Assembly: GCA_040216885.1 (NCBI GenBank)
Contig: JAVJOG010000014.1
Location: 62,001 to 126,000 of the forward strand
Direction of reading: 5' to 3'
DNA from: Parvibaculum sp040216885
GTDB lineage: Bacteria; Pseudomonadota; Alphaproteobacteria; Parvibaculales; Parvibaculaceae
Length of the DNA: 64,000 bases
Under the pieces are notes generated by a model. The model made no database searches and was not told where the DNA came from. It worked only from the letters and a program-made list of their open reading frames with translations. Positions 17,628 through 27,912 of the stretch are shown piece after piece; within the stretch, counting starts at the first letter, position 1; each line of letters opens with the position of its first letter. The position numbers were made by a program, and so were the translations under genes.

Positions 17628-18632
17628 TCAACGCGAGGGCACAAGGACGATCTTGCCCTTGACCTTGCGCGCCGCCATGTCGTTGAGCGCTTGCGCCGCT
17701 TCCTCGAACTTGTATTGCCGCGAGACATGCGGCTTCAGCTTGCCGGCCTTGAACCAGGCCATCAGTTCCTTGAGGTTTTCCTGATGGCGCTTCGGCTCGC
17801 GGCCCGTGAAGGCGCCCCAGAAGACGCCGACGATCTGGCAGCCTTTCAACAGCGCGAGGTTGAGCGGGATTTTGGGGATCGGACCGGCGGCAAAACCGAT
17901 GACAAGGAAGCGCCCTTCCCAGTTGGTGGCGCGAAGCGCCGGTTCCGAATAGTCGCCGCCCACCGGATCGTAAACGACATCGGCGCCATTGCCGCCGGTC
18001 AGCGCCTTGATCTGGTCGGTGAAGGCCTTCTGCGCGTCGCGGTCGAGCGCGCCTGTCGGATAAAGGATCGTCTCGTCGGCGCCGTGGTCGCGGCAAACCT
18101 GGAGCTTGTCTTCCGACGAGGCGGCCGCGATGACGCGCGCGCCCATCGCCTTGCCGAGTTCGACGGCGGCAAGCCCGACGCCGCCCGCCGCGCCGAGCAC
18201 CAGCAGCGATTCGCCCGGCCTGATCTGCGCGCGGTCTTTCAGCGCGTGATGCGAGGTGCCGTAGGTCATCAGGAAGGCCGACGCGGTGACGAAATCCATC
18301 TCGTCGGGGATCGGCGTCACGCGCGCCTCGTCGAGCGCGATCTCCTCGGCAAAGCCGCCCCAGCCGCACGAGCCGATGACGCGGTCGCCGACCTTCACCC
18401 GGGTGACGCCCTCGCCAACCTTGATGACCTTGCCGGCGACCTCGCCGCCCGGCGAGAAGGGCAGCGGCGGCTTGAACTGATATTTGTTTTCGATGATCAG
18501 CACGTCGGGGAAATTGACGGCCGCCGCATGGACCTCGAGCAGCACCTGGCCCTTGCCGGGTTCGGGCGTCGGCACCTCCTCGATGACGAGGCTTTCGGGC
18601 GGGCCGTATTCCTTGCACAGAACGGCTTTCAT
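17628..18632 (-). CDS. NADPH:quinone oxidoreductase family MDR protein
   Basis: The 334-residue zinc-independent medium-chain dehydrogenase has the N-terminal GroES-like domain with AAAVNFPDVL and PFSPGGEVAGKV. Its Rossmann motif LVLGAAGGVGLAAVELGKAMGA is NADPH-binding. The zinc ligands of alcohol dehydrogenases are absent. It reduces quinones or enones; the substrate is not predictable. The ATG at 18632 begins the canonical MKAVLCKEYG. Confidence 0.92.
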   Translation of the reverse strand: MKAVLCKEYGPPESLVIEEVPTPEPGKGQVLLEVHAAAVNFPDVLIIENKYQFKPPLPFSPGGEVAGKVIKVGEGVTRVKVGDRVIGSCGWGGFAEEIALDEARVTPIPDEMDFVTASAFLMTYGTSHHALKDRAQIRPGESLLVLGAAGGVGLAAVELGKAMGARVIAAASSEDKLQVCRDHGADETILYPTGALDRDAQKAFTDQIKALTGGNGADVVYDPVGGDYSEPALRATNWEGRFLVIGFAAGPIPKIPLNLALLKGCQIVGVFWGAFTGREPKRHQENLKELMAWFKAGKLKPHVSRQYKFEEAAQALNDMAARKVKGKIVLVPSR

Positions 18633-18938
18633 GGTCGTCTCCCCCTGATTTTGCTTTAAATGGGCGTTTTCCGGAAATGGCGATGCCTCTCCCTTAGCAC
18701 GAGCGGGGCGGCATTCGCCAGATTGACGCCGCCCCGGCCGGACCGCGCAAGACCCGCCGCCGCCATGCTTCCGCCACAAGAATCGGTGAATTTCCCGGCC
18801 GGCCCGCTCGACCCCGCCGGCCGGAATTCGCCCCATTTCCGGGCGGCATATCTGGAAATCGGGGCGATGGGCCGTTATGGTCAGGCGCATCGCCGCCCGA
18901 TCCCGGATAACAAGCGCAAGCAACGAGTTGAAGAGATC

Positions 18939-19505
18939 ATGCCAAGACGCCCGCGCCTTTCCACGACCTTCGCCCGCGCCGCCGCCCTCGCCCTGTCGGC
19001 CGTCCTGCTGACGGCCGTCACATCGGGCATCGCGGCCGCACAGGAAGCCCCGAAGCTGCTCGGCAAATACGACGACTGGTCGGCCTACAGCTACGGCTCC
19101 GGCGGCGAGCGCATGTGCTATGCGATGAGCGCCCCCACCCGGATGCTGCCGGCGGGCGCCAGCCGCGGCGACGTTTATTTCATGGTGACGCACCGCCCGG
19201 GCCGCAACACGCGCAACGAGATCAGCATGCGCGCCGGCTACCCCTTCAAGACGACCAGCCGCCCCTTCGCCACCATCGGCACGGACAAGTTCCAGATGTT
19301 CAACGGCACCAAGGAAGGCGGCGAACATCAATACTGGGCCTGGCTCGAAAATCCCTCCGAGGAGGGCAAGATGGTGCAGGCGCTGAAGGCCGGCGCCTCG
19401 ATGGAAATCAAGGGCACCTCCTCGCGCGACACGCTGACCACCGACACCTATTCGCTGAAAGGCTCGTCGGCCGCTCTGAAGAAGATCGACGAGACCTGCA
19501 AATAG
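18939..19505 (+). CDS. Invasion-associated locus B (IalB) family protein
   Basis: The 188-residue exported protein has a signal peptide at about residues 10-37 (ending GIAAAQE). The mature part contains YDDWSAYSYGSGGERMCYAMS, a lone Cys, and a C-terminal DTLTTDTYSLKGSSAALKKIDETCK, all typical of the IalB fold. The two Cys could form a disulphide. Named after Bartonella invasion protein B, but such proteins occur widely in non-pathogenic alphaproteobacteria. Confidence 0.85.
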   Translation: MPRRPRLSTTFARAAALALSAVLLTAVTSGIAAAQEAPKLLGKYDDWSAYSYGSGGERMCYAMSAPTRMLPAGASRGDVYFMVTHRPGRNTRNEISMRAGYPFKTTSRPFATIGTDKFQMFNGTKEGGEHQYWAWLENPSEEGKMVQALKAGASMEIKGTSSRDTLTTDTYSLKGSSAALKKIDETCK

Positions 19506-19531
19506 ACTGAAAACGCCGGATTTCTGCGGAA

Positions 19532-19554
19532 AACGGGGGCCATTGGCCCCCGTT
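19532..19554 (+). terminator. Hairpin, possible terminator/attenuator
   Basis: AACGGGGGCC, a 3-nt loop and GGCCCCCGTT form a strong stem between the IalB gene and rlmN. No T-run follows, so terminator activity is uncertain. Confidence 0.45.
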
Positions 19555-19579
19555 ATGCCGTCTGTGATATGAAGCGGCC

Positions 19580-20776
19580 ATGACGAACCTCGACATCGCC
19601 CATGAAAATCGGACGCCCGCGCCCGCCCGCACGGCGGATGCGCGGACGCGGCTTGCCGGGCTGACGCGGCCGCAGCTTGCCGAGGCGCTGAAGGCATTCG
19701 GCATTCCCGAAAATCAGTGCCGGATGCGCGCCGGGCAGATCTGGAACGGCATCTATCATCGCGGGCTGACGGGCTTCGAGGGCATGACGACGCTGTCGAA
19801 GGAACTGCGCGGCAAGCTCAACGCGGCCTTCGACCTGTCGCGGCTCGAAATCGTCACCGAACAGAAATCGGTCGACGGCTCGCGCAAATGGCTGCTGCGC
19901 CTGCCGGGCGAGAGGCCGGGTGTGCCGGGACCGGAAATCGAGACCGTCTACATTCCCGAGGAAGGGCGCGGCACGCTCTGCGTCTCCTCGCAGGTCGGCT
20001 GTACGCTGACCTGCAGCTTCTGCCACACCGGTACGCAGAAGCTGGTGCGCAATCTCACCGCCGGCGAGATCGTCGGACAAATCCTGATTGCGCGCGATGC
20101 GCTCGGCGAATGGCCGGATGGCGGCCGCAATTCCGAAGACCGCCTGATCACCAATATCGTGCTGATGGGCATGGGCGAGCCGCTCTACAATTTCGAGAAT
20201 GTGCGCGACGCGCTGGACGTCGTCTCGGACGGCGAAGGTCTGTCGCTGTCGAAGCGCCGCATCACGCTGTCGACGAGCGGTGTCGTGCCGATGATCGAAA
20301 AGACCGGCGCCGAAATCGGCTGCATGCTGGCGATCTCGCTGCATGCCGTCAACGACGAGACGCGCAACAAGCTGGTGCCCTTGAACAAGAAATATCCGAT
20401 TGCCGAACTGCTGGAAGCCTGCCGCAACTATCCCGGCGTTTCCAACGCGCGGCGCATCACGTTTGAATATGTGATGCTGAAAGGCATCAACGATTCACTC
20501 GAGGATGCCAAGGCGCTGGTGCGGCTGTTGAAGCACATCCCGGCCAAGATCAACCTGATCCCCTTCAATCCCTGGCCGGGCTCGCCCTACGAATGTTCGG
20601 ACTGGGAGACGATCGAGAAATTCGCCGATGTCGTCAACCGCGCCGGCTATGCAAGCCCGGTGCGCACGCCGCGCGGACGCGACATCATGGCCGCCTGTGG
20701 ACAGTTGAAGAGCGAGACGGTGAAGCAGCGGGCGAGCGAGCGGATTAAAAAGGCGCGGGCGGAAGCGGGGGCTTGA
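19580..20776 (+). CDS. rlmN: Dual-specificity rRNA/tRNA A2503/A37 C2-methyltransferase RlmN
   Basis: The 398-residue radical-SAM enzyme has the cluster motif C141-x3-C145-x2-C148 in QVGCTLTCSFCHTG. The SAM-binding GMGEPLYNFENV, the NARRITFEYVMLKGIND motif and the catalytic C-terminal Cys in RDIMAACGQL are also present. It methylates C2 of adenine in 23S rRNA A2503 and certain tRNAs, improving translational fidelity. A 16-bp gap leads to the next small gene. Confidence 0.96.
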   Translation: MTNLDIAHENRTPAPARTADARTRLAGLTRPQLAEALKAFGIPENQCRMRAGQIWNGIYHRGLTGFEGMTTLSKELRGKLNAAFDLSRLEIVTEQKSVDGSRKWLLRLPGERPGVPGPEIETVYIPEEGRGTLCVSSQVGCTLTCSFCHTGTQKLVRNLTAGEIVGQILIARDALGEWPDGGRNSEDRLITNIVLMGMGEPLYNFENVRDALDVVSDGEGLSLSKRRITLSTSGVVPMIEKTGAEIGCMLAISLHAVNDETRNKLVPLNKKYPIAELLEACRNYPGVSNARRITFEYVMLKGINDSLEDAKALVRLLKHIPAKINLIPFNPWPGSPYECSDWETIEKFADVVNRAGYASPVRTPRGRDIMAACGQLKSETVKQRASERIKKARAEAGA

Positions 20777-20792
20777 CGACGAGGAGGTATCC

Positions 20793-21125
20793 GTGAAAGC
20801 CGCCATCTATCGCTGGAAGGTCGCGCCCGGAGACGAGGAATACTTCGCGCGCCGCTGGCACGAGATCACCGAGGACATCATGCGCGATCACGGCGGCGGC
20901 GGCTCGCGGTTGCACCGCGCCGAAAACGGCGACTTCGTTGCCTATGCGCGCTGGCCCTCGAAAGAGGCCCGCGACAAGGCTTTCGCCGACTACTCGAAAG
21001 ACCTAAACCGTTCCATCCCGCAGCGAGAAGGCAAGGCCGAACTGATTGAGGAAGTCTGGCTCGACATCGCCGACGATCTGCTGATCCCGGAAGCCGATCT
21101 GCCGGACCGCTTCAGAACGCGCTAA
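20793..21125 (+). CDS. Dimeric alpha/beta-barrel (ABM-like) protein
   Basis: The 110-residue protein resembles antibiotic-biosynthesis-monooxygenase-type domains. It opens with the beta strand AAIYRWKVAPGDEEYFARRWHEIT and later has GDFVAYARWPSKEARDKAFAD. A GAGGAGG ribosome site precedes its GTG start. It lies 16 bp downstream of rlmN, perhaps co-transcribed, and converges with the next gene with a 4-bp overlap. Function is unknown. Confidence 0.7.
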   Translation: MKAAIYRWKVAPGDEEYFARRWHEITEDIMRDHGGGGSRLHRAENGDFVAYARWPSKEARDKAFADYSKDLNRSIPQREGKAELIEEVWLDIADDLLIPEADLPDRFRTR

Positions 21126-21712
21126 CGCTTCGCCCATTGAAGCGCCGCTTCGAGCCGGTCGTTGCCCCAGAAAAGTTCGTCGCCGACGATGAAGGACGGC
21201 GCGCCGAAGATCCCTTTCGCAGTGGCCTCTTCCGTTTGCGCCTTCAGCCGCTCCTTGTGGGCGGGCTCGTTCGCGCGCGCCGCGAGCGCCGCCGCATCGA
21301 GACCGAGGGCGGAAAGAATTTCGGCGAGCATCGCCTCGTCGGATATGTCCTTCTGCTCGGCGAAGTTCGCGAGATAGACGCGGCGCGTGAATTCCGGCCC
21401 CCAGCCCTCGTCCTGCCCGAGAAGCGCCAGCCGCGCCGCCTTCAAGCCGTTCTGCGGGAAGCGCACGGGCGGCGTTTTCAGCGTGAGGCCTTGCGCCTCG
21501 CAGAGGCGCGCCATGTCGCGCCACATATATTTGCCCTTGGCCGGATAGATGTTGAACGGGCTGTCATTCCAGCCCTGCGCACCGAAAATCGGACCCAATA
21601 GAAATGGCCGCCAGACAAGATCGACGCCCGCTTCCGCCGCCGCGCGCTCGACGCGCATGGCGGCGGGGTATGAATAGGTGCTCGCGAACTCATACCAGAA
21701 CTCGACCTGCAT
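21122..21712 (-). CDS. 2-hydroxychromene-2-carboxylate isomerase family (DsbA-like)
   Basis: The 196-residue thioredoxin-fold protein begins MQVEFWYEFASTYSYPAAMR; a Ser replaces the Cys-x-x-Cys of DsbA. It continues with WRPFLLGPIF and ends with FGAPSFIVGDELFWGNDRL, the typical kappa-class GST/HCCA isomerase signature. It is likely a glutathione-dependent isomerase of aromatic degradation or a related GST. No aromatic pathway genes are adjacent. Confidence 0.88.
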   Translation of the reverse strand: MQVEFWYEFASTYSYPAAMRVERAAAEAGVDLVWRPFLLGPIFGAQGWNDSPFNIYPAKGKYMWRDMARLCEAQGLTLKTPPVRFPQNGLKAARLALLGQDEGWGPEFTRRVYLANFAEQKDISDEAMLAEILSALGLDAAALAARANEPAHKERLKAQTEEATAKGIFGAPSFIVGDELFWGNDRLEAALQWAKR

Positions 21713-21795
21713 GATGCCCCCATGTGTTTCGTGCCACTATCGCCCCGGAACAGGTGGGGGGATAGCCGCGCTTGCGCAAGAGGCCTTGCGCGACC

Positions 21796-22737
21796 TCACA
21801 CCGCCGTTTGCGCATCGAGCTTCAGCGTTCGGGCGATGCTGCCGATCAGCTCGATATCCTCGACAAAGGCGCGGATATGATCGCCGCGCCCGAGATCGCG
21901 CCAGGGCGAGGGCTGCGCGAAATAGCCCCGTCGCCCGTCGATGGCGATCAGCAGTTCGCCGCCGTCGAATGCGGCCTGCAGCGGTGCGTCCGTCAGCTCC
22001 GCAAGCGCGACCATGCGTTCCATGAAGGCCGGCGTCAGCAGGTAGCGCGCCTCGACCTGATCGCTCGAAAAGACCTCGAACAGTTTCTCGAAACGCGGAT
22101 CCTCAAGCCGCACCCGCTCGCCCGACACGCCCGCATGGCCGAGCGCGTTCAACATCCCCCTGTCGGCGCGCAGGACGGTGCGGCCCGAAAAGCGCTTCGG
22201 AAACCGGTAGCGCGCGACCAGCCCGCGAAACACCAGATCGTATTCGTCGCGCTTGTCGCGCCGGACCTTGCGCTCGAGAAAGGCCTCGGCAAGCTCGAAG
22301 GGAACCCCGCCCGCTTCGCCGCGCACATGGTCCTCCAGCGACTTGCGGCTGCAGGAAGGAAGCAGGTGGCAGCGCTCGAAGGGCGCGAGAAAATCCGCCG
22401 GCACATCGGGCGAATAGGCATAGCCGAAATGGCCGAAGATTTTCGCCGACAGCTCCTCGGCGAACTTGCGGCCCCAGAGCAGCACCGATCCGAACGTCGC
22501 CGCGCCGGCCACCATGATCGCGACGCTGACGAAAAGCGCGAAGCCGCGCATGTCCTCGCCCTCGATCGCCTGCGCGGAAACGGCAAAGGCGAGAAGTCCG
22601 GCGCCGACGATCGGAACGGCGCGCCACACCGTACGGCGAAAGACGGCGCGGCGCTCGATCTCCTTCTCCGCGATCCACGGCGCGATCTCGCGCGCGAAGA
22701 ATGCGTCGAACCCGGATGTGGCGTCGGCGGCCGGCAT
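21796..22737 (-). CDS. DUF3137 domain membrane protein
   Basis: The 313-residue protein has a short N-terminal segment, two adjacent transmembrane helices at about residues 38-58 and 66-88, and a soluble C-terminal domain. Its start lies 7 bp downstream of the LemA gene stop on the same strand. The LemA-DUF3137 pairing is common in alphaproteobacteria. Function is unknown; the pairing suggests an envelope role. Confidence 0.82.
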   Translation of the reverse strand: MPAADATSGFDAFFAREIAPWIAEKEIERRAVFRRTVWRAVPIVGAGLLAFAVSAQAIEGEDMRGFALFVSVAIMVAGAATFGSVLLWGRKFAEELSAKIFGHFGYAYSPDVPADFLAPFERCHLLPSCSRKSLEDHVRGEAGGVPFELAEAFLERKVRRDKRDEYDLVFRGLVARYRFPKRFSGRTVLRADRGMLNALGHAGVSGERVRLEDPRFEKLFEVFSSDQVEARYLLTPAFMERMVALAELTDAPLQAAFDGGELLIAIDGRRGYFAQPSPWRDLGRGDHIRAFVEDIELIGSIARTLKLDAQTAV

Positions 22738-22744
22738 CGCGCCC

Positions 22745-23326
22745 TTACGACATCAGCTTGTTGACATCGACGGGCTGGCGCGCCGCCGCGTCCTCGACCT
22801 CATAGAAGGGGAAACTCTGCACCTTGGCGAAACCGGCGACGATCGAACCCGGGAAAACCTCGACCGCGTTGTTGAGCCGCATCACCGCCGAATTGTAGAA
22901 GCGCCGCGCCGCCGCGATGTTGCCCTCGACTTCCTCGAATGTCGCTTGCGCGCGGGTGATCGTTTCGGCGGAGCGAAGCTCGGGATAATTCTCGGCCACC
23001 GCAAAGAGCCGCATCATGCCGGCTTCGAGCGCGCGGGAAGCTTCCAGATGGGTAGCGACGGCCGCGGGATCTTCCTTTGCATAGGGTTCGGCGACCTTGG
23101 CCCTGAGCGCCGTCAGCCCCTCCAGCAACTCCTTCTCATGGGTCATGAATTTCTGCGCCAGCGCCACGATGTTGGGCAGGAGGTCGAAGCGCTTGCGAAG
23201 CTGGACGTCGATGGAGCCCATCGCCTCGCGCACCTCGTTTCGCCGCGTGATCAGCGCGACATACCAGGCATAGCCGCCGCCGAGAACAATCCCCAGCACG
23301 ATGAGCAGGATGAGCGACGAATCCAT
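22745..23326 (-). CDS. LemA family protein
   Basis: The 193-residue protein has an N-terminal transmembrane helix followed by the coiled helical LemA domain. Motifs include RRNEVREAMGSIDVQLRKRFDLLPN, AENYPELRS, RRFYNSAVMRLNN and the final FPGSIVAGF. I start at 23326 (MDSSLILLIVLG), placing the helix at the N-terminus. It heads a two-gene unit with DUF3137. Confidence 0.92.
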   Translation of the reverse strand: MDSSLILLIVLGIVLGGGYAWYVALITRRNEVREAMGSIDVQLRKRFDLLPNIVALAQKFMTHEKELLEGLTALRAKVAEPYAKEDPAAVATHLEASRALEAGMMRLFAVAENYPELRSAETITRAQATFEEVEGNIAAARRFYNSAVMRLNNAVEVFPGSIVAGFAKVQSFPFYEVEDAAARQPVDVNKLMS

Positions 23327-23476
23327 GGGAACCCCCGAAATTGGCCTCATTCGGCGCGATTATGGCAGTGAAATCGCCCTCCGTCGCCGCCGAAGACGCC
23401 GCATCCGCCGCCCCTTGCCGCCCGAACCGATTTCCCTATGATGCGCCGCAAAATCGACCGGCTTGAGGGTGAAGAG

Positions 23477-24709
<1,233 letters not shown>

Positions 24710-25240
24710 ATGCGTATCGACGCCATCCCGATCGGCAAGAACCCGCCCGACGACATCAACGTCATCGTCGAGGTGCCGCATGGCGGTCATCCGGTGAAAT
24801 ACGAGATGGACAAGGAATCGGGCACGTTGTTCGTCGACCGCTTCATGCACACGGCGATGCAGTATCCCTGCAATTACGGCTTCGTGCCGCACACGCTGTC
24901 GGAAGACGGCGACCCCGTCGACGTGCTGGTGGTGAGTCGCATTCCGGTGGTGCCGGGCGCCGTCATCCGTTCGCGCCCCATCGGCGTGCTGATGATGCAT
25001 GACGAGGCCGGGCAGGACGAAAAAATCCTCGCCGTGCCGGTCGAGAAGCTCAATCCCTACTACAAGAATGTCCAGAGCTACACCGACATGCCGGAAATTC
25101 TGATCAAGCGCATCACGCATTTCTTCGAGCACTACAAGGATCTCGAGGACGGCAAATGGGTGAAGGTCGCCGGCTGGGAAGGCCCCGAAGTCGCGCGCGA
25201 CCTGATCGTCAAGGCCATCGCCGCGGCGAAAGCGAAATAG
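24710..25240 (+). CDS. ppa: Inorganic pyrophosphatase (family I)
   Basis: The 176-residue soluble enzyme has the family I active-site region YPCNYGFVPHTLSEDGDPVDVLVV with its metal-binding Asp residues. It hydrolyses PPi, including that released by ArgG. Its ATG directly abuts the argG stop (TAAATG), so translational coupling is likely. The argG-ppa pairing is functionally logical because ArgG produces PPi. Confidence 0.96.
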   Translation: MRIDAIPIGKNPPDDINVIVEVPHGGHPVKYEMDKESGTLFVDRFMHTAMQYPCNYGFVPHTLSEDGDPVDVLVVSRIPVVPGAVIRSRPIGVLMMHDEAGQDEKILAVPVEKLNPYYKNVQSYTDMPEILIKRITHFFEHYKDLEDGKWVKVAGWEGPEVARDLIVKAIAAAKAK

Positions 25241-25243
25241 GCC

Positions 25244-25915
25244 TCACCCGTCCGCCGACATCGCCAGCACCCGGCTGACCTCGGTCAGCGATCGGCCGCT
25301 TTCCTTGCGCCATTGCGTGAAGGCGGCCTGCACCGCCTCCATCGCCTTGCGCGATGTCGGCGCCTTGTCGACGACCCCGGCATTGACCAGCGCGGCAACG
25401 ACCGAGGGCGACAGGATCCAGCTGTCAACGCCCATCTGCCTGAGAAAGAATTGCGCCGAGGCACCCGAAAGCCGGTTGCCGCGCTTCTTCAGAATGTCGA
25501 GCAGGCCTGCGAATTGCTCCGGCTTCGAACCGGCAAAGAAGGCGCCGGCGGAGCCGTGCTCCTTGGCCAGCTCGACGACCAAGCGCGCATTGTCGCGCGT
25601 CGCCACGATCTTCTGCCCGTTGCGCACGATGCGGGCATCGCTGGCAAGGCGTCCGATTTTCTCGTCAGTGTAGAAGGCGACGCGATGCGGGTCGAAGCCG
25701 TCGAAGGCCTCCTCGAAACCCGGCCATTTGTTCTCGATGATCTTCCAGACGAAGCCGGCCTGAAAGACCGCGCGCGTCATCCCGGCAAGCCAGCGATCGT
25801 CGGGAAGCTTCCTGAGAGCTGCCGTGCTTTTCGGTTTGGAAAGGCTTGCTTCAACCGCCTTCGCACCGCCATGCCGCTTGGCGGCGCGCGTGAAAATCTT
25901 CTCGAATTTTTCCAT
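25244..25915 (-). CDS. DNA-3-methyladenine glycosylase I family protein
   Basis: The 223-residue protein has the helical HhH-GPD-like core of Tag, including FVWKIIENKWPGFEEAFDGFDPHRVAFYTDE and ARIVRNGQKIVATRDNARLV. The N- and C-terminal zinc-binding Cys/His residues of canonical Tag are not evident. It may belong to a divergent Tag subfamily. It converges with ppa with 3 bp between stops. The ATG at 25915 is the clear domain start. Confidence 0.8.
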   Translation of the reverse strand: MEKFEKIFTRAAKRHGGAKAVEASLSKPKSTAALRKLPDDRWLAGMTRAVFQAGFVWKIIENKWPGFEEAFDGFDPHRVAFYTDEKIGRLASDARIVRNGQKIVATRDNARLVVELAKEHGSAGAFFAGSKPEQFAGLLDILKKRGNRLSGASAQFFLRQMGVDSWILSPSVVAALVNAGVVDKAPTSRKAMEAVQAAFTQWRKESGRSLTEVSRVLAMSADG

Positions 25916-25953
25916 GACGCACACCTCCCGCGTTGCGACGGCCCGGCCCGCGA

Positions 25954-27663
25954 TCAGGGCAGCCGCCACGGCCCGTCGATGCCGAGCACATGGCTGGCGA
26001 CTTCCTGTGCCAGCGTGGCGCCGCTTTCGGCATTGGTCAGGATGACGACGCCGGCGCGTCGCGACGGGTCGATCACCATCAGGCTTTTCGAACCGACATT
26101 GGAACCCCATTGCCAGACGGTGAGGCTCGTCGCCGTCTCGCGTGTGCCGAAACCGAGACCCCAGCCGATATGGGCGCCGTCGCGCGTCCCGATCTCGACG
26201 CGCTCCGACACCATGCGGGCGCGCCATTCCGGTCCGATCACCGCGCCGTCGATGAAACCCGCCATGAAGAGCCCGAGATCATGGGCGCTCGACCGCAGGG
26301 ACGACGCCGCATTGAGATCGTCGCCATCGCGCATCGGCCCGGGCACCTGCCAGAACATGAAAAGCAGGCTGGCGACAAAGGCAACGCCGAGCATCGCCGG
26401 ATCGAGACCGTGACGCCGCATGCGGCCGCGCGACACCACACGGTCGCTTCGGCCCTGATCCAGAACGACACGAAGATATTGCAACGACACGGCAACGGCA
26501 GCGAGCGCGGCCAGCCATGCAAGCAGGTAGCCGAGGCTGAAAAGCAGCGGCCAGAGGCCGAAGCCCAGAAAAACAAAGCCGCCCGCAAGCAGGGGCGACA
26601 GCACGATCGCCGGCAGCAACTCGACCGGCCGGACGCGCAACCGCCCGAACCCGAAACGGACGATGAGTAGCGTCAGAAATCCGAGGATCGCGAGGAAGCA
26701 CAGCGCCGGCCCCAGCAATGCGACAATCGGCAGCCACAGCGGCATATGCGGCCGCGCCACCGTGTCGACCAGCGCCTCGGCCACGGTGTAGCCCGACGAA
26801 TGCATGCCGAGCGGCGCGAACACGCGCTCGCGCATCAGCCGGTCGAAACCGGTTTCCTCGATCCCGGCCATCGCGTCGGCCAGATACATGTAGCCGACGC
26901 CCGAATAGGAAAATCGCGAGCCGGGTTCGAAGCTGGCGCTGCGCGAGCCGAACCTGAGATTGTTGCCGAGCCCCGAACGATGTGTCAGCAGATGGCGCGG
27001 CGTCACCATTTCGCGGTCGCGCGCCTCCTCGAGCCATGGCGCATCGAAACTTTCGCTGACCGGGGCGTCGAGCGCGAGTTTCCGCTCCCGCGCCAGCAGC
27101 AGCGCCCCGAAAGCCACGATGGGCTTGCCGAGCGAGGCGGCCTCGAAAAGCGTGTGCTCGGTGACGGGCACGTCACCGCCGATATCGGCGACGCCATAGC
27201 CGCGCGCGAAGACAAGCTTGCCTTCGACGACGACGGCAGCCGCGGCGCCACGCACATCGAGATCGCCCATCCGCCGCTCGATCAGAAAATCGAGGGCGCG
27301 CTCCATCTCGTGTTCGGGCCAGGCGACCATGCCGCCCTCGACCGCATGGGCATCGGCGCGGGCGTCGCCCGGCGGTAACAGCACGGCGAAAACAAACAGC
27401 GCCGACGCCAGCGACAGCCATGCGGATTGACGGGCCGCGCGCCCGTCGGCTAGAGATGAAGCACCACACGCGAAGGAGCGTTGATGTCTGTAGCCGGAGA
27501 AAAGCGCGGCCGCTGAGACGGGTTTCCCCTCTTGGACGGGCCATTTGAAAAGACGGGCCGCCGCCCGCGCAGCGCGATTGCCTGCGCCGGCCGTGCCGCC
27601 CGTTCCGCTTTGGCTTTTCTCCAGGTATCTTCCGATGAACGTCTCGAAATTCGAGCAGCGCAC
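25954..27663 (-). CDS. Membrane-anchored serine hydrolase (beta-lactamase family); start unresolved
   Basis: A signal segment ending DARADA is followed by a penicillin-binding-like hydrolase with SxxK motif SLGK and the YxN-equivalent YSGV. Four or so transmembrane helices are then inserted, and the hydrolase C-terminal part follows. A similar inserted membrane domain occurs in some FmtA-like or EstB proteins. No ATG, GTG or TTG lies in frame near the signal peptide. The nearest usable codon is the GTG at 27663, giving an implausible extension of about 60 residues before the signal and antisense overlap with topAI. Confidence 0.65.
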   Translation of the reverse strand: MRCSNFETFIGRYLEKSQSGTGGTAGAGNRAARAAARLFKWPVQEGKPVSAAALFSGYRHQRSFACGASSLADGRAARQSAWLSLASALFVFAVLLPPGDARADAHAVEGGMVAWPEHEMERALDFLIERRMGDLDVRGAAAAVVVEGKLVFARGYGVADIGGDVPVTEHTLFEAASLGKPIVAFGALLLARERKLALDAPVSESFDAPWLEEARDREMVTPRHLLTHRSGLGNNLRFGSRSASFEPGSRFSYSGVGYMYLADAMAGIEETGFDRLMRERVFAPLGMHSSGYTVAEALVDTVARPHMPLWLPIVALLGPALCFLAILGFLTLLIVRFGFGRLRVRPVELLPAIVLSPLLAGGFVFLGFGLWPLLFSLGYLLAWLAALAAVAVSLQYLRVVLDQGRSDRVVSRGRMRRHGLDPAMLGVAFVASLLFMFWQVPGPMRDGDDLNAASSLRSSAHDLGLFMAGFIDGAVIGPEWRARMVSERVEIGTRDGAHIGWGLGFGTRETATSLTVWQWGSNVGSKSLMVIDPSRRAGVVILTNAESGATLAQEVASHVLGIDGPWRLP

Positions 27664-27892
27664 GCTCCATGCGCTGGCGCGCGGCGGCACGATCCGCGTC
27701 GAAAAAGATGAAAAAGGAAAAATCCGCACCGTCATCTGCATCACGCGTGAAGGTTGGGTGTTGAGCGATTGCTCATTGGCAACCTTTCGCCGTTTGCGCC
27801 GGCGCGGCCTGATCGTTTCGCGCGACGGCAGCCCTTACCGCATCACGCGCGACGGATTGCACGCGGTCCGGGCACAGCTCGACAACAGATAG
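27635..27892 (+). CDS. TopAI-like toxin (YjhX family)
   Basis: The 85-residue protein matches E. coli YjhX along its full length: EQRTLHALARGG, EGWVLSDCSLATFRRLRRRGLI, PYRITRDGL and the terminal VRAQLDNR. YjhX (TopAI) binds and inhibits topoisomerase I; its antitoxin in E. coli is the GNAT protein YjhQ. No GNAT gene is adjacent here. The neighbours are a serine hydrolase overlapping its 5' end on the other strand and a convergent aldo/keto reductase. The gene is therefore an orphan toxin, or a domesticated relative. Confidence 0.85.
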   Translation: MNVSKFEQRTLHALARGGTIRVEKDEKGKIRTVICITREGWVLSDCSLATFRRLRRRGLIVSRDGSPYRITRDGLHAVRAQLDNR

Positions 27893-27912
27893 GCGCGTGG
27901 CGGGGAGCGGCA

